The notes under the pieces: model-generated | Told to the model about the DNA's origin: nothing | The model's input: the letters and a program-made list of their open reading frames with translations, nothing else | The model's database searches: none | Shown: positions 13,460 to 27,400 of the stretch, piece after piece | How the letters are laid out: every line of letters starts with the position of its first letter | Numbering within the stretch: the stretch's first letter is position 1 | Assembly: GCA_916613615.1 (NCBI GenBank) | Contig: OU744729.1 | Span: 66,326,790-66,390,789, forward strand | DNA: 64,000 nt | Direction: 5' to 3' | DNA from: Steromphala cineraria | Taxonomy: Eukaryota; Mollusca; Gastropoda; Trochida; Trochidae | Made by a program: the position numbers and the translations under genes

Positions 13460-13626
13460 GCATTTTTCACCAAAAACATGACTTTCAAAATTTTGATTAA
13501 AAATGGGCAGAAACTGTTCGTAAAGGTGTAGCGAGCATGTAGAGATGCGCACAAATTGATTTCTAAGACCTTTTATTTTGACGTATATTGAAAAATCTGA
13601 ATTCATGTTATACAGATATAGGCTTT
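13460..13626 (-). repeat. A monomer, exemplar (167 bp)
   Basis: Standard internal A monomer, starting GCATTTTTCACCAAAAAC and ending TACAGATATAGGCTTT on the plus strand. Its length was checked against the start of the next unit at 13627. Two common haplotypes exist across the arrays, differing at GATGCGCAC versus GATGTGCAC, GACGTATATT versus GATGTATATT, and TTCAGGTTATAC versus TTCATGTTATAC. These linked variants let larger duplications be followed by eye. Confidence 0.9.
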
Positions 13627-14615
13627 GCATTTTTCACCAAAAACATGACTTTCAAAATTTTGATTAAAAATGGGCAGAAACTGTTCGTAAAGGTGTAGCG
13701 AGCATGTAGAGATGTGCACAAATTGATTTCTAAGACCTTTTATTTTGATGTATATTGAAAAATCTGAATTCATGTTATACAGATATAGGCTTTGCATTTT
13801 TCACCAAAAACATGACTTTCAAAATTTTGATTAAAAATGGGCAGAAACTGTTCGTAAAGGTGAAGCGAGCATGTAGAGATGCGCAAAAGTTGATTTCTAA
13901 GACCTTTTATTTTGACGTATATTGAAAAATCTGAATTCAGGTTATACAGATATAGGCTTTGCATTTTTCATCAAAAACATGACTTTCAATATTTTGATTG
14001 AAAATGGGCAGAAACTGTTCTTTAAGATGTACCAAGCATGTAGAGATTTGCAAAAACTGATTTTTAAGTCCTTTTATTTTCACTTAAAATGACCAGTGTT
14101 AATTGAACAAGGGAGAGAACCCTACACAGACATCCACTGCATTTTCTACCAAAAACATGACTTTCAAAATTTTGATTAAAAATGGGCAGAAACTGTTCGT
14201 AAAGGTGTAGCGAGCATGTAGAGATGCGCAAAAGTTGATTTCTAAGACCTTTTATTTTGACGTATATTGAAAAATCTGAATTCAGGTTATACAGATATAG
14301 GCTTTGCATTTTCTACCAAAAACATGACTTTCAAAATTTTGATTAAAAATGGGCAGAAACTGTTCTTAAAGGTGTAGCGAGCATGTAGAGATGCGCACAA
14401 ATTGATTTCTAAGACCTTTTATTTTGATGTATATTGAAAAATCTGAATTCATGTTATACAGATATAGGCTTTACATTTTTCATCAAAAACATGACTTTCA
14501 AAATTTTGATTAAAAATGGGCAGAAACTGTTCGTAAAGGTGTAGCGAGCATGTAGAGATGCGCACAAATTGATTTCTAAGACCTTTTATTTTGACGTATA
14601 ATGAAAAATCTGAAT

Positions 14616-17164
14616 TCATGTTATACAGATATAGGCTTTGCATTTTTCACCAAAAACATGACTTTCAAAATTTTGATTAAAAATGGGCAGAAACTGTTCG
14701 TAAAGGTGTAGCGAGCATGTAGAGATGTGCACAAATTGATTTCTAAGACCTTTTATTTTGATGTATATTGAAAAATCTGAATTCATGTTATACAGATATA
14801 GGCTTTGCATTTTTCACCAAAAACATGACTTTCAAAATTTTGATTAAAAATGGGCAGAAACTGTTCGTAAAGGTGTAGTGAGCATGTAGAGATGCGCACA
14901 AATTGAGTTCTAAGACCTTTTATTTTGACGTATATTGAAAAATCTGAATTCAGATTATACAGATATAGGCTTTGCATTTTTCATCAAAAACATGACTTTC
15001 AATATTTTGATTGAAAATGGGCAGAAACTGTTCTTTAAGATGTACCAAGCATGTAGAGATTTGCAAAAACTGATTTTTAAGTCCTTTTATTTTCACTTAA
15101 AATGACCAGTGTTAATTGAACAAGGGAGAGAACCCTACACAGACATCCACTGCATTTTCTACCAAAAACATGACTTTCAAAATTTTGATTAAAAATGGGC
15201 AGAAACTGTTCGTAAAGGTGAAGCGAGCATGTAGAGATGCGCAAAAGTTGATTTCTAAGACCTTTTATTTTGACGTATATTGAAAAATCTGAATTCAGGT
15301 TATACAGATATGGGCTTTGCATTTTTCACCAAAAACATGACTTTCAAAATTTTGATTAAAAATGGGCAGAAACTGTTCGTAAAGGTGTAGCGAGCATGTA
15401 GAGATGTTCACAAATTGATTTCTAAGACCTTTTATTTTGATGTATATTGAAAAATCTGAATTCATGTTATACAGATATAGGCTTTACATTTTTCATCAAA
15501 AACATGACTTTCAAAATTTTGATTGAAAATGGGCAGAAACTGTTCTTTAAGATGTACCAAGCATGTAGAGATTTGCAAAAACTGATTTTTAAGTCCTTTT
15601 ATTTTCACTTAAAATGACCAGTGTTAATTGAACAAGGGAGAGAACCCTACACAGACATCCACTGCATTTTCTACCAAAAACATGACTTTCAAAATTTTGA
15701 TTAAAAATGGGCAGAAACTGTTCGTAAAGGTGTAGCGAGCATGTAGAGATGCGCAAAAGTTGATTTCTAAGACCTTTTATTTTGACGTATATTGAAAAAT
15801 CTGAATTCAGGTTATACAGATATAGGCTTTGCATTTTTCACCAAAAACATGACTTTTAAAATTTTGATTAAAAATGGGCAGAAACTGTTCGTAAAGGTGT
15901 AGCGAGCATGTAGAGATGTTCACAAATTGATTTCTAAGACCTTTTATTTTGATGTATATTGAAAAATCTGAATTCATGTTATACAGATATAGGCTTTACA
16001 TTTTTCATCAAAAACATGACTTTCAAAATTTTGATTGAAAATGGGCAGAAACTGTTCTTTAAGATGTACCAAGCATGTAGAGATTTGCAAAAACTGATTT
16101 TTAAATCCTTTTATTTTCACTTAAAATGACCAGTGTTAATTGAACAAGGGAGAGAACCCTACACAGACATCCACTGCATTTTCTTCCAAAAACATGACTT
16201 TCAAAATTTTGATTAAAAATGGGCAGAAACTGTTCGTAAAGGTGTAGCGAGCATGTAGAGATGCGCAAAAGTTGATTTCTAAGACCTTTTATTTTGACGT
16301 ATATTGAAAAATCTGAATTCAGGTTATACAGATATAGGCTTTGCATTTTTCACCAAAAACATGACTTTCAAAATTTTGATTAAAAATGGGCAGAAACTGT
16401 TCGTAAAGCTGTAGCGAGCATGTAGAGATGTGCACAAATTGATTTCTAAGACCTTTTATTTTGATGTATATTGAAAAATCTGAATTCATGTTATACAGAT
16501 ATAGGCTTTGCATTTTTCACCAAAAACATGACTTTCAAAATTTTGATTAAAAATGGGCAGAAACTGTTTGTAAAGGTGTAGCGAGCATGTAGAGATGCGC
16601 ACAAATTGATTTCTAAGACCTTTTATTTAGACATATATTGAAAAATCTGAATTCAGGTTATACAGATATAGGCTTTGCATTTTTCATCAAAAACATGACT
16701 TTCAATATTTTGATTGAAAATGGGCAGAAACTGTTCTTTAAGGTGTACCAAGCATGTAGAGATTTGCAAAAACTGATTTTTAAGACCTTTTATTTTCACT
16801 TAAAATGACCAGTGTTAATTGAACAAGGGAGAGAACCCTACACAGACATCCACTGCATTTTCTACCAAAAACATGACTTTCAAAATTTTGATTAAAAATG
16901 GGCAGAAACTGTTCGTAAAGGTGAAGCGAGCATGTAGAGATGCGCACAAATTGATTTCTAAGACCTTTTATTTTGACGTATATTGAAAAATCTGAATTCA
17001 GGTTATACAGATATAGGCTTTGCATTTTTCATCAAAAACATGACTTTCAATATTTTGATTGAAAATGGGCAGAAACTGTTCTTTAAGGTGTACCAAGCAT
17101 GTAGAGATGTGCACAAATTGATTTCTAAGACCTTTTATTTTGATGTATATTGAAAAATCTGAAT
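14616..17164 (-). repeat. Large satellite duplication, copy 1 (2549 bp; three 512-bp units)
   Basis: This block contains three consecutive 512-bp HORs (B units at 15077, 15589, 16101), then a 679-bp HOR (16780) and flanking A monomers with diagnostic variants: GATTTCTAAG replaced by GAGTTCTAAG near 14910, CGCAAAAGTTGATTT in the 512-bp units, GTAAAGCTGTAGCG near 16405, and the hybrid monomer near 17090. The same ordered markers recur in the next 3061 bp. Confidence 0.85.
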
Positions 17165-20100
17165 TCATGTTATACAGATATAGGCTTTGCATTTTTCACC
17201 AAAAACATGACTTTCAAAATTTTGATTAAAAATGGGCAGAAACTGTTCGTAAAGGTGTAGCGAGCATGTAGAGATGTGCACAAATTGATTTCTAAGACCT
17301 TTTATTTTGACGTATATTGAAAAATCTGAATTCATGTTATACAGATATAGGCTTTGCATTTTTCACCAAAAACATGACTTTCAAAATTTTGATTAAAAAT
17401 GGGCAGAAACTGTTCGTAAAGGTGTAGTGAGCATGTAGAGATGCGCACAAATTGAGTTCTAAGACCTTTTATTTTGACGTATATTGAAAAATCTGAATTC
17501 AGATTATACAGATATAGGCTTTGCATTTTTCATCAAAAACATGACTTTCAATATTTTGATTGAAAATGGGCAGAAACTGTTCTTTAAGATGTACCAAGCA
17601 TGTAGAGATTTGCAAAAACTGATTTTTAAGTCCTTTTATTTTCACTTAAAATGACCAGTGTTAATTGAACAAGGGAGAGAACCCTACACAGACATCCACT
17701 GCATTTTCTACCAAAAACATGACTTTCAAAATTTTGATTAAAAATGGGCAGAAACTGTTCGTAAAGGTGAAGCGAGCATGTAGAGATGCGCAAAAGTTGA
17801 TTTCTAAGACCTTTTATTTTGACGTATATTGAAAAATCTGAATTCAGGTTATACAGATATAGGCTTTGCATTTTTCACCAAAAACATGACTTTCAAAATT
17901 TTGATTAAAAATGGGCAGAAACTGTTCGTAAAGGTGTAGCGAGCATGTAGAGATGTTCACAAATTGATTTCTAAGACCTTTTATTTTGATATATATTGAA
18001 AAATCTGAATTCATGTTATACAGATATAGGCTTTACATTTTTCATCAAAAACATGACTTTCAAAATTTTGATTGAAAATGGGCAGAAACTGTTCTTTAAG
18101 ATGTACCAAGCATGTAGAGATTTGCAAAAACTGATTTTTAAGTCCTTTTATTTTCACTTAAAATGACCAGTGTTAATTGAACAAGGGAGAGAACCCTACA
18201 CAGACATCCACTGCATTTTCTACCAAAAACATGACTTTCAAAATTTTGATTAAAAATGGGCAGAAACTGTTCGTAAAGGTGTAGCGAGCATGTAGAGATG
18301 CGCAAAAGTTGATTTCTAAGACCTTTTATTTTGACGTATATTGAAAAATCTGAATTCAGGTTATACAGATATAACCTTTGCATTTTTCACCAAAAACATG
18401 ACTTTTAAAATTTTGATTAAAAATGGGCAGAAACTGTTCGTAAAGGTGTAGCGAGCATGTAGAGATGTTCACAAATTGATTTCTAAGACCTTTTATTTTG
18501 ATGTATATTGAAAAATCTGAATTCATGTTATACAGATATAGGCTTTACATTTTTCATCAAAAACATGACTTTCAAAATTTTGATTGAAAATGGGCAGAAA
18601 CTGTTCTTTAAGATGTACCAAGCATGTAGAGATTTGCAAAAACTGATTTTTAAGTCCTTTTATTTTCACTTAAAATGACCAGTGTTAATTGAACAAGGGA
18701 GAGAACCCTACACAGACATCCACTGCATTTTCTACCAAAAACATGACTTTCAAAATTTTGATTAAAAATGGGCAGAAACTGTTCGTAAAGGTGTAGCGAG
18801 CATGTAGAGATGCGCAAAAGTTGATTTCTAAGACCTTTTATTTTGACGTATATTGAAAAATCTGAATTCAGGTTATACAGATATAACCTTTGCATTTTTC
18901 ACCAAAAACATGACTTTTAAAATTTTGATTAAAAATGGGCAGAAACTGTTCGTAAAGGTGTAGCGAGCATGTAGAGATGTTCACAAATTGATTTCTAAGA
19001 CCTTTTATTTTGATGTATATTGAAAAATCTGAATTCATGTTATACAGATATAGGCTTTACATTTTTCATCAAAAACATGACTTTCAAAATTTTGATTGAA
19101 AATGGGCAGAAACTGTTCTTTAAGATGTACCAAGCATGTAGAGATTTGCAAAAACTGATTTTTAAGTCCTTTTATTTTCACTTAAAATGACCAGTGTTAA
19201 TTGAACAAGGGAGAGAACCCTACACAGACATCCACTGCATTTTCTACCAAAAACATGACTTTCAAAATTTTGATTAAAAATGGGCAGAAACTGTTCGTAA
19301 AGGTGTAGCGAGCATGTAGAGATGCGCAAAAGTTGATTTCTAAGACCTTTTATTTTGACGTATATTGAAAAATCTGAATTCAGGTTATACAGATATAGGC
19401 TTTGCATTTTTCACCAAAAACATGACTTTCAAAATTTTGATTAAAAATGGGCAGAAACTGTTCGTAAAGCTGTAGCGAGCATGTAGAGATGTGCACAAAT
19501 TGATTTCTAAGACCTTTTATTTTGATGTATATTGAAAAATCTGAATTCATGTTATACAGATATAGGCTTTGCATTTTTCACCAAAAACATGACTTTCAAA
19601 ATTTTGATTAAAAATGGGCAGAAACTTTTTGTAAAGGTGTAGCGAGCATGTAGAGATGCGCACAAATTGATTTCTAAGACCTTTTATTTAGACGTATATT
19701 GAAAAATCTGAATTCAGGTTATACAGATATAGGCTTTGCATTTTTCATCAAAAACATGACTTTCAATATTTTGATTGAAAATGGGCAGAAACTGTTCTTT
19801 AAGGTGTACCAAGCATGTAGAGATTTGCAAAAACTGATTTTTAAGACCTTTTATTTTCACTTAAAATGACCAGTGTTAATTGAACAAGGGAGAGAACCCT
19901 ACACAGACATCCACTGCATTTTCTACCAAAAACATGACTTTCAAAATTTTGATTAAAAATGGGCAGAAACTGTTCGTAAAGGTGAAGCGAGCATGTAGAG
20001 ATGCGCACAAATTGATTTCTAAGACCTTTTATTTTGACGTATATTGAAAAATCTGAATTCAGGTTATACAGATATAGGCTTTGCATTTTTCATCAAAAAC

Positions 20101-20225
20101 ATGACTTTCAATATTTTGATTGAAAATGGGCAGAAACTGTTCTTTAAGGTGTACCAAGCATGTAGAGATGTGCACAAATTGATTTCTAAGACCTTTTATT
20201 TTGATGTATATTGAAAAATCTGAAT
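17165..20225 (-). repeat. Large satellite duplication, copy 2 (3061 bp; four 512-bp units)
   Basis: Same marker order as the preceding 2549-bp block, but with four 512-bp HORs (B units at 17626, 18138, 18650, 19162) instead of three. The extra 512 bp accounts exactly for the length difference. The units at 18138 and 18650 share the private variant ATATAACCTTTGC (standard: ATATAGGCTTTGC), so the additional unit arose by local duplication of one of these after the large duplication. Confidence 0.85.
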
Positions 20226-22013
20226 TCATGTTATACAGATATAGGCTTTGCATTTTTCACCAAAAACATGACTTTCAAAATTTTGATTAAAAATGGGCAG
20301 AAACTGTTCGTAAAGGTGTAGCGAGCATGTAGAGATGTGCACAAATTGATTTCTAAGACCTTTTATTTTGACGTATATTGAAAAATCTGAATTCATGTTA
20401 TACAGATATAGGCTTTGCATTTTTCACCAAAAACATGACTTTCAAAATTTTGATTAAAAATGGGCAGAAACTGTTCGTAAAGGTGTAGCGAGCATGTAGA
20501 GATGTGCACAAATTGATTTCTAAGACCTTTTATTTTGATGTATATTGAAAAATCTGAATTCATGTTATACAGATATAGGCTTTGCATTTTTCACCAAAAA
20601 CATGACTTTCAAAATTTTGATTAAAAATGGGCAGAAACTGTTCGTAAAGGTGTAGCGAGCATGTAGAGATGTGCACAAATTGATTTCTAAGACCTTTTAT
20701 TTTGACGTATATTGAAAAATATGTATTCAGGTTTTACAGATATAGGCTTTGCATTTTTCATCAAAAACATGACTTTCAATATTTTGATTGAAAATGGGCA
20801 GAAACTGTTCTTAAAGGTGTACCAAGCATGTAGAGAATTGCAAAAACTGATTTTTAAGACCTTCTATTTTCACTTAAAATGACCAGTGTTAATTGAACAA
20901 GGGAGAGAACCCTACACAGACATCCACTGCATTTTCTACCAAAAACATGACTTTCAAAATTTTGATTAAAAATGGGCAGAAACTGTTCGTAAAGGTGTAG
21001 CGAGCATGTAGAGATGCGCACAAATTGATTTCTAAGACCTTTTATTTTGACGGATATTGAAAAATCTGAATTCAGGTTATACAGATATAGGCTTTGCATT
21101 TTTCATCAAAAACATGACTTTCAATATTTTGATTGAAAATGGGCAGAAACTGTTCTTTAAGGTGTACCAAGCATGTAGAGATTTGCAAAAACTGATTTTT
21201 AAGACCTTCTATTTTCACTTAAAATGACCAGTGTTAATTGAACAAGGGAGAGAACCCTACACAGACATCCACTGCATTTTCTACCAAAAACATGACTTTC
21301 AAAATTTTGATTAAAAATGGGCAGAAACTGTTCGTAAAGGTGTAGCGAGCATGTAGAGATGCGCACAAATTGATTTCTAAGATCTTTTATTTTGACGTAT
21401 ATTGAAAAATCTGAATTCAGGTTATACAGATATAGGCTTTGCATTTTTCATCAAAAACATGACTTCCAATATTTTGATTGAAAATGGGCAGAAACTGTTC
21501 TTTAAGGTGTACCAAGCATGTAGATATTTTCAAAAACTGATTTTTAAGTCCTTTTATTTTCACTTAAAATGACCAGTGTTAATTGAACAAGGGAGAGAAC
21601 CCTACACAGACATCCACTGCATTTTCTACCAAAAACATGACTTTCAAAATTTTGATTAAAAATGGGCAGAAACTGTTCGTAAAGGTGTAGTGAGCATGTA
21701 GAGATGCGCACAAATTGATTTCTAAGACCTTTTATTTTGACGTATATTGAAAAATCTGAATTCAGGTTATACAGATATAGGCTTTGCATTTTTCACCAAA
21801 AACATGACTTTCAAAATTTTGATTAAAAATGGGCAGAAACTGTTCGTAAAGGTGTAGCGAGCATGTAGAGATGCGCACAAATTGATTTCTAAGACCTTTT
21901 ATTTTGACGTATATTGAAAAATCTGAATTCAGGTTATACAGATATAGGCTTTGCATTTTTCATCAAAAACATGACGTTCAATATTTTGATTGAAAATGGG
22001 CAGAAACTGTTCT

Positions 22014-23650
22014 TTAAGGTGTACCAAGCATGTAGAGATTTGCAAAAACTGATTTTGAAGTCCTTTTATTTTCACTTAAAATGACCTGTGTTAATTGAAC
22101 AAGGGAGAGAACCCTACACAGACATCCACTGCATTTTCTACCAAATACATGACTTTCAAAATTTTGATTAAAAATGGGCAGAAACTGTTCGTAAAGGTGT
22201 AGCGAGCATGTAGAGATGCGCACAAATTGATTTCTAAGATCTTTTATTTTGACGTATATTGAAAAATCTGAATTCAGGTTATACAGATATATGCTTTGCA
22301 TTTTTCATCAAAAACATGACTTTCAATATTTTGATTGAAAATGGGCAGAAACTGTTCTTTAAGGTGTACCAAGCATGTAGATATTTTCAAAAACTGATTT
22401 TTAAGTCCTTTTATTTTCACTTAAAATGACCATTGTTAATTGAACAAGGGAGAGAACCCTACACAGACATCCACTGCATTTTCTACCAAAAACATGACTT
22501 TCAAAATTTTGATTAAAAATGGGCAGAAACTGTTCGTAAAGGTGTAGCGAGCATGTAGAGATGCGCACAAATTGATTTCTAAGACCTTTTATTTTGACGT
22601 ATATTGAAAAATCTGAATTCAGGTTATACAGATATAGGCTTTGCATTTTTCATCAAAAACATGACTTTCAATATTTTGATTGAAAATGGGCAGAAACTGT
22701 TCGTAAAGGTGTACCAAGCATGTAGAGATTTGCAAAAACTGATTTTGAAGACCTTTTATTTTCACCTAAAATGACCAGTGTTAATTTAACAAGGGAGAGA
22801 ACGCTACACAGACATCCACTGCATTTTCTACCAAAAACATGACTTTCAAAATTTTTATTAAAAATGGGCAGAAACTGTTCGTAAAGGTGTAGCAAGCATG
22901 TAGAGATGCGCAAACAATTGATTTCTAAGACCTTTTATTTTGACGTATATTGAAAAATCTAAATTCAGGTTATACAGATATAGGCTTTGCATATGTCACC
23001 AAAAGCATGACTTTCAAAATTTTTATTAAAAATGGGCAGAAACTGTTCGTAAAGGTGTAGCGAGCATGTAGAGATGCGCACAAATTGATTTCTAAGACCT
23101 TTCATTTTGACGTATATTGAAAAATCTGAATTCAGGTTATACAGATATAGGCTTTGCATTTTTCATCAAAAACATGACTTTCAAAATTTTGATTAAAAAT
23201 GGGCAGAAACTGTTCGTAAAGGTGTAGCGAACATGTAGAGATGTGCACAAATTGATTTCTAAGACCTTTTATTTTGATGTATATTGAAAAATCTGAATTC
23301 ATGTTATACAGATATAGGCTTTGCATTTTTCACCAAAAACATGACTTTCAAAATTTTGATTAAAAATGGGCAGAAACTGTTCGTAAAGGTGTAGCGAGCA
23401 TGTAGAGATGCGCACAAATTGATTTCTAAGACCTTTCATTTTGACGTATATTGAAAAATCTGAATTCAGGTTATACAGATATAGGCTTTGCATTTTTCAT
23501 CAAAAACATGACTTTCAAAATTTTGATTAAAAATGGGCAGAAACTGTTCGTAAAGGTGTAGCGAACATGTAGAGATGTGCACAAATTGATTTCTAAGACC
23601 TTTTATTTTGACGTATATTGAAAAATATGTATTCAGGTTTTACAGATACA
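22014..23650 (-). repeat. Large satellite duplication, period 3918 bp, copy 1
   Basis: Shared private variants place this block 3918 bp before 25932-27400. They include GATTTTGAAG for the B 3' boundary (about 22052 and 25970), AAGATCTTTTATTTTG (about 22237 and 26155), ATATATGCTTTGC, GTAGATATTTTCAAAAAC and ACAGATACAGGCTTTGC (about 23641 and 27395). B spacing is the same in both copies until one A monomer is lost in the second, after which the offset falls to 3751 bp. Confidence 0.85.
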
Positions 23651-25931
23651 GGCTTTGCATTTTTCATCAAAAACATGACTTTCAATATTTTGATTGAAAA
23701 TGGGCAGAAACTGTTCTTAAAGGTGTACCAAGCATGTAGAGATTTGCAAAAACTGAATTTTAAGACCTTCTATTTTCACTTAAAATGACCAGTGTTAATT
23801 GAACAAGGGAGAGAACCCTACAGAGACATCCACTGCATTTTCTACCAAAAACATGACTTTCAAAATTTTGATTAAAAATGGGCAGAAACTGTTCGTAAAG
23901 GTGTAACGAGCATGTAGAGATGCGCACAAATTGATTTCTAAGACCTTTTATTTTGACGGATTTTGAAAAATCTGAATTCAGGTTATACAGATATAGGCTT
24001 TGCATTTTTCATTAAAAACATGACTTTCAAAATTTTGATTAAAAATGGGCAGAAACTGTTCGTAAAGGTGTAGCGAGCATGTAGAGATGCGCACAAATTG
24101 ATTTCTAAGACCTTTTATTTTGACGTATATTGAAAAATCTGAATTCAGATTATACAGATATAGGCTTTACATTTTTCATCAAAAACATGACTTTCAAAAT
24201 TTTGATTGAAAATGGGCAGAAACTGTTCTTTAAGATGTACCAAGCATGTAGAGATTTGCAAAAACTGATTTTTAAGTCCTTTTATTTTCACTTAAAATGA
24301 CCAGTGTTAATTCTACAAGGGAGAGAACCCTACACAGACATCCACTGCATTTTCTACCAAAAACATGACTTTCAAAATTTTGATTAAAAATGGGCAGAAA
24401 CTGTTCGTAAAGGTGTAGCGAGCATGTAGAGATGCGCAAAAGTTGATTTCTAAGACCTTTTATTTTGACGTATATTGAAAAATCTGAATTCAGGTTATAC
24501 AGATATAGGCTTTGCATTTTTCACCAAAAACATGACTTTCAAAATTTTGATTAAAAATGGGCAGAAACTGTTCGTAAAGGTGTAGCGAGCATGTAGAGAT
24601 GTGCACAAATTGATTTCTAAGACCTTTTATTTTGACGTATATTGAAAAATATGTATTCAGGTTTTACAGATATAGGGTTTGCATTTTTCATTAAAAACAT
24701 GACTTTCAATATTTTGATTGAAAATGGGCAGAAACTGTTCTTAAAGGTATACCAAGCATGTAGAGATTTGCAAAAACTGATTTTAAGACCTTCTATTTTC
24801 ACTTAAAATGACCAGTGTTAATTGAACAAGGGAGAGAACCCTACACAGACATCCACTGCATTTTCTACCAAAAAAATGACTTTCAAAATTTTGATTAAAA
24901 ATGGGCAGAAACTGTTCGTAAAGGTGTAGCGAGCATGTAGAGATGCGCACAAATTGATTTCTAAGACCTTTTATTTTGACGTATATTGAAAAATCTGAAT
25001 TCAGGTTATACAGATATAGGCTTTGCATTTTTCACCAAAAACATGACTTTCAAAATTTTGATTAAAAATGGGCAGAAACTGTTCGTAAAGCTGTAGCGAG
25101 CATGTAGAGATGTGCACAAATTGATTTCTAAGACCTTTTATTTTGATGTATATTGAAGAATCTGAATTCATGTTATACAGATATAGGCTTTGCATTTTTC
25201 ACCAAAAACATGACTTTCAAAATTTTGATTAAAAATGGGCAGAAACTGTTCGTAAAGGTGTAACGAGCATGTAGAGATGCGCACAAATTGATTTCTAAGA
25301 CCTTTTATTTTGACGTATATTGAAAAATCTGAATTCAGGTTATACAGATATAGGCTTTGCATTTTTCATCAAAAACATGACGTTCAATATTTTGATTGAA
25401 AATGGGCAGAAACTGTTCTTAAAGGTGTACCAAGCATGTAGAGATTTGCAAAAACTGATTTTTAAGACCTTCTATATTCACTTAAAATGACCAGTGTTAA
25501 TTGAACAAGGGAGAGAACCCTACACAGACATCCACTGCATTTTCTACCAAAAACATGACTTTCAAAATTTTGATTAAAAATGGGCAGAAACTGTTCGTAA
25601 AGGTGTAGCGAGCATGTAGAGATGCGCACAAATTGATTTCTAAGACCTTTTATTTTGACGGATATTGAAAAATCTGAATTCAGGTTATACAGATATAGGC
25701 TTTGCATTTTTCATTAAAAACATGACTTTCAAAATTTTGAATAAAAATGGGCAGAAACTGTTCGTAAAGGTGTAGCGAGCATGTAGAGATGCGCACAAAT
25801 TGATTTCTAAGACCTTTTATTTTGACGTATATTGAAAAATCTGAATTCAGGTTATACAGATATAGGCTTTGCATTTTTCATCAAAAACATGACTTTCAAT
25901 ATTTTGATTGAAAATGGGCAGAAACTGTTCT

Positions 25932-27400
25932 TTAAGGTGTACCAAGCATGTAGAGATTTGCAAAAACTGATTTTGAAGACCTTTTATTTTCACTTAAAAT
26001 GACCAGTGTTAATTGAACAAGGGAGAGAACCCTACACAGACATTCACTGCATTTTCTACCAAAAACATGACTTTCAAAATTTTGATTAAAAATGGGCAGA
26101 AACTGTTCGTAAAGGTGTAGCGAGCATGTAGAGATGCGCACAAATTGATTTCTAAGATCTTTTATTTTGACGTATATTGAAAAATCTGAATTCAGGTTAT
26201 ACAGATATATGCTTTGCATTTTTCATCAAAAACATGACTTTCAATATTTTGATTGAAAATGGGCAGAAACTGTTCTTTAAGGTGTACCAAGCATGTAGAT
26301 ATTTTCAAAAACTGATTTTTAAGACCTTTTATTTTCACTTAAAATGACCAGTGTTAATTGAACAAGGGAGAGAACCCTACACAGACATCCACTGCATTTT
26401 CTACCAAAAACATGACTTTCAAAATTTTGATTAAAAATGGGTAGAAACTGTTCGTAAAGGTGTAGCGAGCATGTAGAGATGCGCACAAATTGATTTCTAA
26501 GACCTTTTATTTTGACGTATATTGAAAAATCTGAATTCAGGTTATACAGATATAGGCTTTGCATTTTTCATCAAAAACATGACTTTCAATATTTTGATTG
26601 AAAATGGGCAGAAACTGTTCGTAAAGGTGTACCAAGCATGTAGAGATTTGCAAAAACTGATTTTTAAGTCCTTTTATTTTCACTTAAAATGACCAGTGTT
26701 AATTGAACAAGGGAGAGAACGCTACACAGACATCCACTGCATTTTCTACCAAAAACATGACTTTCAAAATTTTGATTAAAAATGGGCAGAAACTGTTCGT
26801 AAAGGTGTAGCGAGCATGTAGAGATGCGCACAAAATTGATTTCTAAGACCTTTTATTTTGACGTATATTGAAAAATCTGAATTCAGGTTATACAGATATA
26901 GACTTTGCATTTTTCACCAAAAACATGACTTTCAAAATTTTGATTAAAAATGGGCAGAAACTGTTCGTAAAGGTGTAGCGAGCATGTAGAGATGCGCACA
27001 AATTGATTTCTAAGACCTTTTATTTTGACGTATATTGAAAAATCTGAATTCAGGTTATACAGATATAGGCTTTGCATTTTTCATCAAAAACATGACTTTC
27101 AAAATTTTGATTAAAAATGGGCAGAAACTGTTCGTAAAGGTGTAGCGAGCATGTAGAGATGTGCACAAATTGATTTCTAAGACCTTTTATTTTGATGTAT
27201 ATTGAAAAATCTGAATTCAGGTTATACAGATATAGGCTTTGCATTTTTCACCAAAAACATGACTTTCAAAATTTTGATTAAAAATGGGCAGAAACTGTTC
27301 GTAAAGGTGTAGCGAGCATGTAGAGATGTGCACAAATTGATTTCTAAGACCTTTTATTTTGACGTATATTGAAAAATATGTATTCAGGTTTTACAGATAC
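25932..27400 (-). repeat. Large satellite duplication, period 3918 bp, copy 2
   Basis: Second member of the 3918-bp pair. It repeats the same ordered rare variants as 22014-23650 and lacks one 167-bp A monomer near 27200-27400. Between the copies lies satellite of a different haplotype mix (23.7-25.9 kb). Confidence 0.8.
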
